In this document: positions 10,689-20,460 of the stretch, one piece after another | How positions within the stretch are numbered: the first letter of the stretch is position 1 | Layout of the letters: every line of letters begins with the position of its first letter | Assembly: GCA_022539475.1 (NCBI GenBank) | Contig: VCMS01000497.1 | Location: 1-23,170 of the forward strand | Length of the DNA stretch: 23,170 bases | Reading direction: 5' to 3' | Source: Gracilaria domingensis | Lineage: Eukaryota; Rhodophyta; Florideophyceae; Gracilariales; Gracilariaceae | Notes under the pieces: generated by a model | What the model was told of the DNA's origin: nothing | Databases searched by the model: none | Seen by the model: only the letters and a program-made list of their open reading frames with translations | Translations under genes and position numbers: made by a program

Positions 10689-11033
10689 GTCATTTACCCC
10701 TATACGCAAGCAGAAAGTATCCATAAGTTAGTCAATGATCCGTTAGATACATTTGAAATGCGATGGAACGTACCATTGATAAAACAAAACAGAAACGTTG
10801 CGCTAGAAAAGTCGAGGGACCTGGTAACTCGCAAACGGAAGAAGAAGCAGGAAAGGGATCGGTTAGATTACCAGCCCACCATATCATCGTAAACCGCGAA
10901 AGGTGTCGAAGCGAGAACTCACAAGCAAGGACACCGAGAATGCCCATGCAGCAAACATACCGCAAGACGCGATAAACGAGAATCTAGCCTATATCCCAAA
11001 CAAGTACCAGAATCGCCTATCCCGAACAGTCAG
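10689..11033 (+). repeat. Direct repeat copy 1 (frameshifted coding relic)
   Basis: About 345 bp matching 11104-11449 at roughly nine positions in ten, with a period of 415 bp. In the frame starting at 10689 it reads YTQAESIHKLVNDPLDTFEM and onward in parallel with copy 2. A one-base insertion near 10880 then puts a TAA in frame. No start codon is apparent, with a TGA upstream at 10668. Confidence 0.8.
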
Positions 11034-11036
11034 ACA

Positions 11037-11107
11037 GTAAAACGACCAATTTCATTTTGTCTCTCAAGATCGATGATGGATCTGGAGAGATGAACTAAAA
11101 TTGGTCG
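11037..11107. repeat. Imperfect inverted repeat between the direct repeats
   Basis: Arms taaaacgaccaatttc... (from 11038) and ...gaaattggtcgttta-like sequence (to about 11109) form an imperfect stem of about 27 bp around a spacer of about 19 bases containing agatcgatgatggatct. The right arm runs into the start of direct-repeat copy 2, suggesting the two are parts of one unit. Confidence 0.65.
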
Positions 11108-11499
11108 TTTACCTGTATACGCAAGCAGAAAGTATCCATAAGTTAGTCAATGCTCCGTTGGAAACATTTGAATTGCGATGGAACGTACCATTGATAAAGC
11201 AAAACAGAAACGTTGCGCTAGAAAAGTCGAGGGACCTAGTAACTCGCAAAAGGAAGAAGAAGAAGGAAAGTGATCGGTTAGATTACCAGCAATCCATTCA
11301 TCGTAAAACGCGAAAGGTCTCGAAGCAAGAACTCACAAGCAACGACACCGAGAATGCCCATGCAGCAAACATACCGCAAGATGCGATAAACGAGACAGAA
11401 ACCTATGTCTCAACCAAGTACCAGAATCGCCTATCCCGAACAGGCAGAGATCCAAGATCGCCGAGAAACCAACTTGGTTTGTTGCGCCATAGGCTTTAG
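11101..11499 (+). CDS. Hypothetical basic protein in direct repeat copy 2
   Basis: An open frame of about 132 codons with no ATG at its nominal TTG start. The translation begins YLYTQAESIHKLVN and has a strongly basic centre (TRKRKKKKESDRL) followed by a polar tail. Its last part overlaps the left arm of the hairpin at 11481, so the natural C-terminus is doubtful. Copy 1 preserves the same reading frame for about 65 codons with several synonymous or conservative changes, which supports past coding. I do not recognise a family. It is probably a fragment of a larger mobile-element protein. Confidence 0.35.
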   Translation: MVVYLYTQAESIHKLVNAPLETFELRWNVPLIKQNRNVALEKSRDLVTRKRKKKKESDRLDYQQSIHRKTRKVSKQELTSNDTENAHAANIPQDAINETETYVSTKYQNRLSRTGRDPRSPRNQLGLLRHRL

Positions 11500-11565
11500 C
11501 TTCTCGAGTCTTGCGCTACTTTTGAAAAGCAGCGCAAGACGCGAAGCTAGAGCCTATGGCGCAAC
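11481..11565. repeat. Long hairpin, about 37-bp stem
   Basis: The left arm begins gttgcgccataggctttagc and the right arm ends gctagagcctatggcgcaac. The stem has only a few mismatches and one bulge, with a loop around acttttgaaaagc. It is similar in style to, but different in sequence from, the hairpins at 10566-10651 and 11821-11891. Confidence 0.85.
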
Positions 11566-11820
11566 GAAATGAACTATTGGTCGCGTACTTACAGTCGTCG
11601 GTTTGGGTTACCGGGTTCCCGTTTTCACCCTTCAACTCGTTCTATATCTTGAACAAATAGAAGAAGTTGAGGGTGATTAGCTTATTTCCTGCCGTTTCCA
11701 TGTCGCAGAGCGCGAAGAAACGCGGTGAGGATTGGTTAGTTTAGAGCAAAGATACGTGGAAGGATATGGGAGAACGTACGAAAAGACTGCACGGAATACA
11801 TCCCTGAGATACGGATGACT

Positions 11821-11891
11821 CCGTCCTACTTTCTTCCGCCCTCTACTTTATGGAGCCTCCATAAAGTGGAGGGCGGGAAAAAGTACGACGG
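11821..11891. repeat. 71-bp near-perfect palindrome
   Basis: Two 35-base arms (11821-11855 and 11857-11891) surround a single central C. Arm pairing has four mismatches. The core is ctttatggag/ctccataaag. It lies 370-440 bases upstream of the transposase start and could be a hairpin-type miniature element or part of the element's end. Confidence 0.85.
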
Positions 11892-12134
11892 AGCGGAGTA
11901 TAACGCGATGATATCGATGGCATGGCTCACGATGGTAACGGAAGTTCGGACGTCGGAAGCGCGGCGGCGGCGGCGAAGGGAAGAGATTTATTTTTCTGTG
12001 CGAGATTGGACAAGTGTACAGCGTACAACGTTGGGAAACCACAGGTTTATAACCAGTGGTAGATAATACGAGAAGTACACCCTTGTGTTGAGGTCGACGT
12101 GTACCTACGTTCCTTTTTGAACGAAAGCACGTGA

Positions 12135-12140
12135 TTTAAA
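12135..12140 (+). promoter_or_regulatory. TTTAAA box upstream of transposase
   Basis: TTTAAA lies 27 bases before the ATG at 12167 and 123 before the better ATG at 12263. The same hexamer sits 30 bases ahead of the ATG at 21217 and inside the mirrored leader ahead of 22642. A TATA-like role is inference from this recurrence. Confidence 0.3.
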
Positions 12141-12262
12141 CTCAAAATATATTCTCCGTTCTCAGCATGACGTCGATCTTGACTGTCGCTCGACCTCCTT
12201 CTCCCTTCGGACGCCCTTCCCTTGCAGTCTTTGTCGTCGTTTCTCGTTCAGTTCTTCTTCCC

Positions 12263-15200
12263 ATGGTCTACTACTGTACACATAAGAAGCGTGGGTGCCC
12301 CTTCGTTACTCGCCGAGGAGTCTTATCCCTTCAACAGCATGTCAACCATTGCCCGTTTCGTCTGAAAGCAGCGCTGGAAGACGACAATAGCCGGCTCATT
12401 CGGAGAAGCAAGCGTCTCAAGCTTTCCGCACCCGCGCCCGCATCTTCCGAAACGGTCACTGCCCCTTGTCGCCTTCCCGAGCCTCTAGTGTCCGAGGACA
12501 TCGTCGACCCCACTCCGTGCGCCCCTCCCATTCCGGACACTTCGCATTGTGTTTCTCCTTCCCCGGGTCCCGCGTCATTATAGCGAGAACACGGAAGCAG
12601 TTCCCGCCCAGTGCCTTCTGAGGAGGCCCTCGGTGATTTGCATATGGATTATCTCACGGTTTGTCTGGCTTCAGTAGCTTCCAACCTTGGTCATCGTGAG
12701 GCTGACGAGCTAATTGGGCTACTTCGGGACCCGCGATTCTCGCAAAAGCGATTCAACGAGACCATAACAAGTTCCAAGCGCTGTACAGAACTGAAGAAGG
12801 CCATTTTCGAACGATACGTCTCAAAGGACGGTTTCAATCGCAGAACTGTCTCGCCAGAAGGATGTAAGTTCAGCGCCACCCTCTACACGAGAGACCCCGT
12901 TCAGACACTTGTGAAACAGCTCCAGTTGGCTAACAACGAAAACACATTCTTCCACCCTATACCTCAGACCCACTCCACGAAAATATCTCACCCCATGTCC
13001 GGCTCTCTCGCAAGAGACGCCACCTCAAAACTTAAGGAAATGGTCATGGGCTCTTTGGATAGTAGAATAGTGTGGTACTCCCAAGAAATAAGTTACAGTG
13101 AATCTTTCGTAGGTCTTCTGCAGGTATACACCGATAAGTCTTCAACAACTCTAAAGCAAACATCGGTTACCGCCTATCCTCTTCACCTCATATTTCTCAA
13201 CTTCTCCGACGAGCTTCGCCGTAAGTGTATCCGTGATGACCTCACAGTAGTGGCATACTTCCCTACCACACTGATCGAGGTTTCCGCATCTGAAGCAGAC
13301 GCAATGCCATTCGTTTCTAGCAAGTCTCTACGCGAGTCCAGGATGCAAATCCTTCAAGAATCTCTTCGTCAAGTCCTGGAGCCCATTCTAAATCTCACGC
13401 AGAAAGGTTTTCAGTTCATCGGCGAAGACAAACTAAGTCGAGTGTGCCATCCTCTGCTTGCAAGTTATTGTGCGGACATTCCTGAGGCTAAGGACATTCT
13501 GTCCATTCTTCATGGGACCAAAACGGAAAGCCCGTGTCATAGATGCAAACCCCTCGCTCATCTTTATGCAGTCCTATTCCCACCTCATTCAACGGACGTT
13601 CTCAAAAGCACACGAAAAGCATCCGAAAGACATACACAGCTATCTTGCAACATGCACAAAAAGACGAGGCGGAAAGACGTCCACGTCGTGCGAGGGAGAG
13701 GAGATCTCAAGCGGATACTCTGATGCGTTCAAATTCCATATCTCTCATTCCTTCGTTCCTCGAAACTTCCGTAAGCCTTGGAATGATCCCGGGATTGTCT
13801 CCATACAGTCTGTTCTCATTCGAACCATTACACAACTTGCATCTCGGCATCTCAAAGTTGATAAAAACGGCCACAATCGAGAGACTGCAGTCAGACACCC
13901 TGTGCACCACATTAGGAACATCTGCATCGCGTTCATTTCGAACGATATGCACCCAACTCCTCAACCATGCAAACGCAATTCTAGCTGCCATAGAACGCGA
14001 TTCTCCTGCCAAAGGTTTACATATCGATTTCTCCACGCAGGAGAAAGGCAAATCTTTGAATGGTATCTTCACGAAAGACGGTCTCCGTGGAATGCTGGAG
14101 GCCAAAAACTACAAAGCACTTGACATGGTCTTTCCCTTCATAGGAGCATTCTTTGACATATGCTGTGGAGAACAGGACGTTGCCCCAATCACAGGCGTTT
14201 TCTCTCAGTACTCGGACTTGCTCTCGACCTTATTCAGATACAATCGTGACCCGTATTGGACTGAAAGCTCTCTCCTGTGTCTTAGTTCGGAGATTGAAGC
14301 CTTCAAGCGTTCCGCAACAAAGACTCTGGCGGATTTTCATCCCTCCAGACTGGGAACTCTGAAGTTTCATCTTCTCGATCATCTCGTGGACGATATTCGC
14401 CGTCTGGGAAGTATCCAGTACTACGACGCAGGCATATACGAACATGCACACCTGCTATTTAAAAGACACTACAAAAAGACGTCCAGAAGAACAGCAACGG
14501 CTGTGGAGGAGACTATTCGCTCCATTGAGCACGGACATGTTAGAAAGCAATGGAATGGCAATACTCCTTACCAGCGTAATTTAGGTTTACCAGGAACTTC
14601 CACACAGCTTCCTCGATTTGCAATGAGAGGGCGTTCTTTCACTTCACGAGCTCTTCAAAATTGTGTTTCAAGTATGTCCAGTTCAAAAACATGGACTGCT
14701 GTTAGAGAAATGTTCTCAAGTACGGACACAAGGTCGATTCTTGATCAAATTGGTGAACAGGCCCTTCCTCCTTTCCTCAGTCTCGTGAAAGAAACACTGG
14801 ATGAGCACTCTATTACATACTTCCCAGAAAAGACAAGGATAACTCTGGTGAATTCGGCCCTCGTGAAAGGCGGTTTCGTTCCGACTCTTGAACACTTCGA
14901 TTCGTCTTCTAAGGCACTTAAGCTGGGACGACGCAAATACCCCATCATCCAACGTGTCTTCGCTTCTCCAGCATTTGGTCCCAGTAGAAAGCCAAAGTTT
15001 TCCACTGTATTGGTAAGCGGAGAAGATTCAGAGACTTGGGTTGCCCAGGTAGTCGCTCTGATTCGAATATCTCTCCTTGATTCTGCACTTACCGCACCAG
15101 AGGTGGCATTCGTCCGGTATTTCGAGGTTTTACCCCCCGCAACAAACATCGACCACATATTGAAATGCATATCTTTACGGTGGGCTACAAACGATGAAAA

Positions 15201-15439
15201 GAACCACATCTTCCGTCCCTCGTCATTCCAAAGCGGAGACTATCGTAGAGTTAACTCCTTGGTACGGGATGGTTCCGGCTTCTGCACTACAGGGAACTGT
15301 CCATGTTGTTCGATCAAACTACCCTGCTCCACCTTTTTGTCCTCCACTTCAATGGTTTCAACACCGATTCTACATCAATCGATTCTATCATGATTCAGAT
15401 GAAGGACCAACTGAGCACGTTGATCTTGTACAGCCTTAA
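12263..15439 (+). pseudogene. KDZ/Plavaka-like transposase (DDE type) with N-terminal zinc finger, frame-broken
   Basis: It would cut and move the element. Start chosen at 12263 because it lies in ccatgg and directly precedes the zinc finger (C5, C12, H26, C30); an upstream ATG at 12167 is in frame. Motifs in order: QVYTDKSSTT with a candidate catalytic Asp at 13133-13135, then AYPLHLIFLNFSDELRRK and VVAYFPTT, then CHRC near 13537, then FEPLHNLHLG near 13820, then KFHLLDHLVDDIRRLGS, then YEHAHLLFKRHYKKTSRR with a candidate catalytic Glu. These follow the Plavaka pattern known from fungi. The frame is interrupted by TAG at 12581. It then moves back one base between 13543 and 13720, and forward one near 15200-15240, where WYGMVPASALQGTVHVV and FYINRFY resume. 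Decay is the simplest reading; readthrough, frameshifting or introns are alternatives. Confidence 0.82.
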
Positions 15440-17830
15440 ACATTAAGGGCTCCATCCTCTACATGTTCACCTTGTGGTGCCTTTTCTTGTGATCCTGTGT
15501 TAATTCCGAAATCGTTCATGTCCATTTCCTTGAACTCCATATCCCCTTCCTCGCATTCACCAACGAAGCAATCGCTAATAGACCCCAATCTTCGGCTCAC
15601 ACTGTCAATAAAAAATTGTTCTTTCACAGTGAGGTAAAGTCTTCCGTTCGACGGCATTCGATATCCAAATGTAGCCTCTCTCATGTCATTACCAAGAACC
15701 TTAGTCCAAGCTTCCGTTGTCGTTCCAAAATTATGAAACTCGCTGGAATTGGTCCTCAAGACATGTTGCCTAACATCCCCCAGAACATTCTTTAAACACA
15801 GAGGTAGCAGTTCAGCAAACTTCTTTGTAAACAGTTTCTGTCTCTGGCCACCCCTTGACACATCCGTACTTAGAAGGCTCACAACCGTCAACACCCAAGC
15901 GTCCAAACGTGCGAGCAACAGTATTGTGCCATCTAAAAAGGTGCCGTATCCTTGTCTTCCACATCATACCCAATAAACTCCTTCAGCACTTGTACCCCGA
16001 CACGGTTTCGGAAGAACAAGTCTTGATCTTCCGTCGGCATATCCTCGACATTGTCCGCATTGGAGTACTTTAGACGAACAAATGGGGCTTTTCTCCACCA
16101 TGAAGTGTTCGGTACACCATTTTCGTCAAGACGCAGTATGTTCTCCTGCGCTTCCTTCAACTGCATTGTGAGTTCGTCAGCATTCTCTTCTACCAGCTCT
16201 GTTCTTCTCCAAATCAGATCGTACCCCAGGAGCAGAAATAGTTTATCCCTCGTATTTCTCTTACGAACGCCCACGACGTCACTCATGGTCTGCCGCATTC
16301 TCTGCCTAAGGCACATATCTGCACAAAGTTCCAGTATACACCTGTCGGTAAGAGATGCTTTTCTAATACCTTCCCAGCTCAACTCCTTCAACTCGCTTTC
16401 AACCATTTTCTTCAGCAAAGCATCTGGCCCCCCCTCTACCGAAGGTGTGAACATGCCAAAACTGCCCAAGAGCTCCACGGGGTTTTTAGGAACCATGTAT
16501 GAACCACGTTCCTCCGGCTCAATAAGCCCTTCCCCACTCTCAGTTGCGTCTTCCACCTTCTCGGCACGGTTACCCCAATTTCGGGTGAGCGACTCACCTT
16601 CGAGCCATAGCTCACTTGTTTCTCTCCTTGCCCACGTCAGCATGTTGTGATACACTGCTCGAGCAACCCCTCGAAACTCGTCGCACACCTCAATTTTATG
16701 CTTCTTTCGACCTGTCTGCCCAGGTTCACCAGCACGTGTACTCCTATCTCCCTCCTGTTTCAGTGCCCCTCTTAGCCCTTCAATGACTAGATCCTTCTCT
16801 TCAAGCCTCTTTTTCAAAGCCGTACTCTGCTCTTGGGCGACCTTCACTAGAATTCCCCGAACCATCAAGTCCTCTTGTAGCGTCTTAACCTTTTCTTTCA
16901 AGCAATTCAGTTCATTTAAAAGATCACGTTTGTTCATAGAGGTTGAATTCACACCAGTGTGGATATCTTTCGGTATTTCCCTAGCCTCTTCGGCGACAGG
17001 CCCCGGTTATGCCGCAGGATTCGTTGTTATTTCGTTATCGGAACTATCCTCATGTGCCATACCCTTAGACACGAGAGGCTGCAGGCGTTCTGTGTCCACC
17101 CTTGGCACGGCTCCGAGCTCCAACTCCCGTGTCTGTCCTCCTCCATGGCATCGTATATCAGATGAATTGGGCCTCGTACGAGCTGCAACGGCCCCCATTC
17201 TGGAAAGAGGGGAAGGTCGAGGAGTAACTCGTCTATCAGTTGTCTCTCGATTTCTTATTGTCTTTCTCCCTTTTCCGGACCCATTGCGAGGCATAATACG
17301 ATTCATAGCGGCCCCAGTTCTAGAAGACAGGGAGGACGTGACGATCTTAATATACTAGGGCTCTCACGACTTCTCGTCATTGTCTCTTGTTGTCCAGATC
17401 CACTGGGCGGCGTAACCCGCGCCCCAGTAGCTCCGGTCTTCGATATCGGCCTGGGGCATGAAGGTTTTGGTGTCATACGAACCTCTTCAGTTCCAGTTGT
17501 CATGCCCTCCTGTCCTGACCCGCTGGGCCGAGTTACCTCATCTTCTTGAGGAGCAGAGACAGATGCACGATTTGCATTATCGGCAGTTGACGGCACGACA
17601 TCGTTCGCTGATCCACGAATTCTTGACGCAATCCCGGAAGACGCTCCGCTGCGAGATGGGCGAGAGAGTCCTGTAGAAGGACGCCCACTGACTCTCTCCT
17701 TCGTCGAGGACGACTTCCGTTTAGGAAGTGCGGTGCTTGTAGCCTGATTCGTATCATCCGATGCTCTTCTCTTCTTCTGTCCACTCTTGTTCCGCTGCGT
17801 ACTATTTCGCTTTCTCGGCGTTATACCCAT
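15436..17830 (-). pseudogene. Basic, repeat-containing coiled-coil protein of the element, frame-broken
   Basis: The start is taken at ATG 17830, giving a basic N-terminus (MGITPRKRNSTQRNKSGQKK) typical of nuclear proteins. A Ser/Thr/Pro/Gly-rich region follows. It contains diverged repeats of about 40-50 residues built around RxxSKTGA...RVTPPSGSGQQE, and the same pattern continues in the next frame (SSRTGA...PRNGSGKGRK). From 16952 there is a heptad-like coiled coil (LLNELNCLKEKVKTLQEDL, then a second helix to about residue 65), followed by a mixed globular region. Breaks: a one-base backward shift near 17305, TAA at 17007-17009 with homologous-looking text on both sides, and another backward shift at a T5 run near 15935. 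After that the text runs GTILLLARLDAWVLTVV and ends at TAA 15436. Joined, it would be about 800 residues. I do not recognise the family; an accessory role in transposition is inference. Confidence 0.6.
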
Positions 17831-17867
17831 GCTGTGGAGATAAACAGGGTAATGAAACGAAATTGTT

Positions 17868-17898
17868 GGGGAGGGGGGGAGGGGGTGGGGGGGGGGTG
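17868..17898 (+). other. G-rich run with G-quadruplex potential
   Basis: A run of G7, G5 and G10 tracts separated by single bases, just 38-68 bases upstream of the ATG of the minus-strand coiled-coil gene. On that gene's coding strand it is C-rich. It could be regulatory or simple sequence drift, and such runs are prone to assembly length errors. Confidence 0.6.
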
Positions 17899-18079
17899 CA
17901 TGGTTCAGATATTCCGGGAGACTCCGCAGTTCCTGCTTTTTAGGAATTTGAGGTGCCCAATGGGTCGCAAATATCGCCGTTACAGATGAAGAGCTCCAGT
18001 GTACATGTACAACAACGCGTATTGCAGGCAGCTGCAACACTCACAAGCATATTTACTTTCTATTCGCTACTGAACTCAT

Positions 18080-18841
18080 CTATTGCTCCAATGTCAGAGC
18101 CCAGTCCCAGGCGTACTGCTCTCCGTAGTCGAAATACAACTCTTCGCCCCTCTCAATATCTCTTACTGCTCTACAACGAAGTAGAGCATAGTTAGAAAGG
18201 TCTGACTTGAACTGTATCACGGACTTCGCTTCCACCACCTGCACATTGGCACTTCGAGTCCTGTTTGACCGGGGCTCCGATAAATCGGGATCCCCGGCAT
18301 GATATCCGGCGTCGTTAATGTAGCCCCCGATACAAAAAGGCGCCGGGACAATGTAGACTTCGCTCTCCTTTCTATCCTGAGCCTGTCCTGGTCTGTTCCT
18401 CAGGTGCAGAAACTCCGTACCAGTCACAGTGACCATCATAGAAAACAACTTGTACCGCACTGGAGTTGCTCCGAGACAGCCACTTCCATACGTTAAGTGT
18501 CTTTCCTTCCGGTTCGTCAGATCCGTGTATACCAAAGTTCCATAGAAATGACAGATAGTTTCCCCAGCCAATATCTTATGTTCCGTGAACACCCCCATAC
18601 CAGCACGGGGATGTCGAATCTTAGAAGATGCTACATGTAAGCGATAGCGATTGGCTTCAACAGTCAACAGCATATGCATATCCATAAGATTCAGAGCTCC
18701 TCGGTACTTCCCTCCCAAAGATCTACAGTACGCTCTCCACACTTGTCGACAAAGTCCCAGTCCTTCCAGTATCTTCCTAGGAACTGAGTAATATGTCCAG
18801 GCATCACTTGGTACTGGGGGTAACCAAATGGAGCCTCCCAT
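18080..18841 (-). CDS. SET-domain protein (candidate lysine methyltransferase)
   Basis: SET proteins move a methyl group from S-adenosylmethionine to protein lysines, usually histones. The 253-codon frame shows an N-terminal SET strand with GMGVF (residues 81-85) and AGETICHFYG, then GGYINDAGYHAGD (172-184) and SNRTRSANVQVV in place of the usual NHSCxPN core. It ends with RDIERGEELYFDYGEQY (227-243), the ELxxDY motif that completes the active site. No pre-SET or post-SET cysteine cluster is visible. The first 151 bases overlap the end of the methyltransferase frame. An internal ATG at 18685 (residue 53, LNLMDMHM) begins 5 bases after that stop codon and may be the true start. Alternatively this is the C-terminal domain of one fused protein after a one-base slip. 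The reading frame itself is intact. Confidence 0.82.
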   Translation of the reverse strand: MGGSIWLPPVPSDAWTYYSVPRKILEGLGLCRQVWRAYCRSLGGKYRGALNLMDMHMLLTVEANRYRLHVASSKIRHPRAGMGVFTEHKILAGETICHFYGTLVYTDLTNRKERHLTYGSGCLGATPVRYKLFSMMVTVTGTEFLHLRNRPGQAQDRKESEVYIVPAPFCIGGYINDAGYHAGDPDLSEPRSNRTRSANVQVVEAKSVIQFKSDLSNYALLRCRAVRDIERGEELYFDYGEQYAWDWALTLEQ

Positions 18842-20460
18842 TCAAGCCGACCTCGGTCCCGATGTGGAACCCGTTCATAGGTCGTTGAAGCCGCATCCAC
18901 CACCTCCTGTTCAACCAGGATGTCATTCTTCCCCCCGCGAATAACTTCGGCCATAAGAGTCGTTAGATGGTGCTTCGCATGGCTGAAACATGGCCTATTC
19001 TTCTCGCACCCCAAGAACTTCCTATGCTTTGTCAGCGATAGGCACGCCATACCCGTAGAAAAAGTTCCCGCGAACATGTCCATGACAAGATCACCCGGTC
19101 TTGTGAAGCGACATATCAACTCCTTCATCAACTCCCTCGACTTCTGCTCCGGTCTTATGTACTGCCCACCTGGTACTGAGCTACCTGGCTCATGTACCTT
19201 CCATGTCAACCACTCCCCCGCCCTCGGTTTGGGCACCCGGTCAATTACATTCCTGTTAGCCGGGAAAGTGGAAGGAATGAAATTGTTCTCCTCAAATGGA
19301 GTAAGACTGGCTTCCTCCGATGGTCGCAATCCACGCTTCACCCCATGAACGGCGTACTCCGTTACGGGCTGTATCCCAAACTTCCGTGGATTCCCTCCAA
19401 CATTACTGCGATCCCGGATGAACACCAGTGGATTCGCATCCACTTTAAACGAAGGCATGAGTTCTGGTTTACCTTCGCTTCCAGCTTCATCTTTCGTACT
19501 CGCCGTTTCCGAAAGTATCCTGTGCCACACATGAAACTGTGCCATGGCACAGAATATAATGAAGTGCCCACCTGACCGAAGCGCGGAACTTATTAAGTCA
19601 GCCGTACGGATCATGTCTTCCTCACTGAAGACATCGTGACCACTATTCCGTTTGTTCCTCTTCCTTCGAGTGTTAAAGGGAGGGTCTGTTAGGACAAGCT
19701 GTGCCTCACCCCATAAAATCTCACTCTGATTCACAAACGTTTCGTGTGTGTGCCTCAGGTCCTTCATGTCACAGTTGTACGCTACAAAGTGTGACTTTCT
19801 CATCCCCTTCCACACCTTGTCCATATTCATTCGAAGGAGACTGGATATCCCCTTCATGGGCGGCTCAATACCAGTCTTTTGGATGTTGTAACCAGCAACC
19901 CGAGATTCATGCTCCGCAAGATTCACCGGCTTCTCGAACTCGTCGCTATCGGAGCTCACGAGGTTCATATACTCTCGACGAGGTGGGGGTGGGGCAGACT
20001 TGGTCGAAGAAGGTTCGGCATTACCGGAAGTTTTAGGGGTTTTCGTCAGTTCAATATCAGGTTTCGCGTGAATGCCGACATGGAACCCTGCCGCATGACG
20101 CATATCCTGTATCGGTTTCCATAGCAACTCCGAAAACTTCTGAAATCGAGCAGGCAACTCACCGGAGTCAGAGCTAGATACGGTATCCATCCGTATCTCC
20201 GAAAACTCTATCCAGTTCCTCATCTGATCAACCCGTAAGCTATAGAGGCTATCGTGGGTGCATATGGTTTCGAGGTCTGTCAAAAACTCCTTAGCCAGTA
20301 TTCGCAGGTTTGTATCGCATTCATCACTCAAGGTCTCCACCGATCCACTAGTACTGCTCTGTGGCACATCCTTTGTGTTGAATCGAGTACTCTGGCTCGG
20401 CGGGGCATAACCAGACTCCCGTGTCTCTAGCGCTGTATACTTCAACGTCTGCATATTCAT
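18691..20460 (-). CDS. Beta-class amino DNA methyltransferase (N6-adenine or N4-cytosine)
   Basis: The 589-codon frame carries LVLTDPPFN (D259-F262), the catalytic DPPF motif that contacts the flipped base. It is followed by GGHFIIFCAMAQFHVW and, much later, by PGDLVMDMFAGTFSTGMACL (455-474), the S-adenosylmethionine-binding FxGxxSTG loop, then KFLGCEKN. Catalytic motif before cofactor motif is the order of beta-class enzymes such as many bacterial restriction-modification methylases. The DPPF tetrad does not settle adenine versus cytosine. The first 200 residues are polar and low complexity with no recognised domain. The start overlaps the upstream ORF by 113 bases and the end overlaps the SET ORF by 151. 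No restriction endonuclease is visible, so a signalling or self-marking role is more likely than restriction. Confidence 0.82.
   Translation of the reverse strand: MNMQTLKYTALETRESGYAPPSQSTRFNTKDVPQSSTSGSVETLSDECDTNLRILAKEFLTDLETICTHDSLYSLRVDQMRNWIEFSEIRMDTVSSSDSGELPARFQKFSELLWKPIQDMRHAAGFHVGIHAKPDIELTKTPKTSGNAEPSSTKSAPPPPRREYMNLVSSDSDEFEKPVNLAEHESRVAGYNIQKTGIEPPMKGISSLLRMNMDKVWKGMRKSHFVAYNCDMKDLRHTHETFVNQSEILWGEAQLVLTDPPFNTRRKRNKRNSGHDVFSEEDMIRTADLISSALRSGGHFIIFCAMAQFHVWHRILSETASTKDEAGSEGKPELMPSFKVDANPLVFIRDRSNVGGNPRKFGIQPVTEYAVHGVKRGLRPSEEASLTPFEENNFIPSTFPANRNVIDRVPKPRAGEWLTWKVHEPGSSVPGGQYIRPEQKSRELMKELICRFTRPGDLVMDMFAGTFSTGMACLSLTKHRKFLGCEKNRPCFSHAKHHLTTLMAEVIRGGKNDILVEQEVVDAASTTYERVPHRDRGRLEWEAPFGYPQYQVMPGHITQFLGRYWKDWDFVDKCGERTVDLWEGSTEEL

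Noticed and set aside
13543..13723. Programmed -1 frameshift at cacaaaaag near 13656
   Set aside because: The heptamer does not fit the X XXY YYZ rule and I see no stable downstream stem; kept only as a possibility in the transposase entry.
13458..14123. 221-codon plus-strand ORF
   Set aside because: It overlaps both transposase frames, which carry the family motifs; this is the shadow frame.
16051..16650. 199-codon plus-strand ORF, and 16783-17358
   Set aside because: Ser/Leu-rich antisense shadows of the coiled-coil gene, which has the heptad pattern and basic tail on the minus strand.
2236..17009. Genetic code change in which TAA/TAG encode an amino acid
   Set aside because: Several genes do have in-frame TAA/TAG with homology continuing, but one-base frame changes occur in the same genes and the intact ORFs end in the same codons. 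Decay is simpler.
18080..20460. Bacterial restriction-modification system
   Set aside because: The methylase class fits, but there is no endonuclease or specificity gene, and the neighbours (SET domain, nuclear signal, Plavaka transposase) are eukaryotic.
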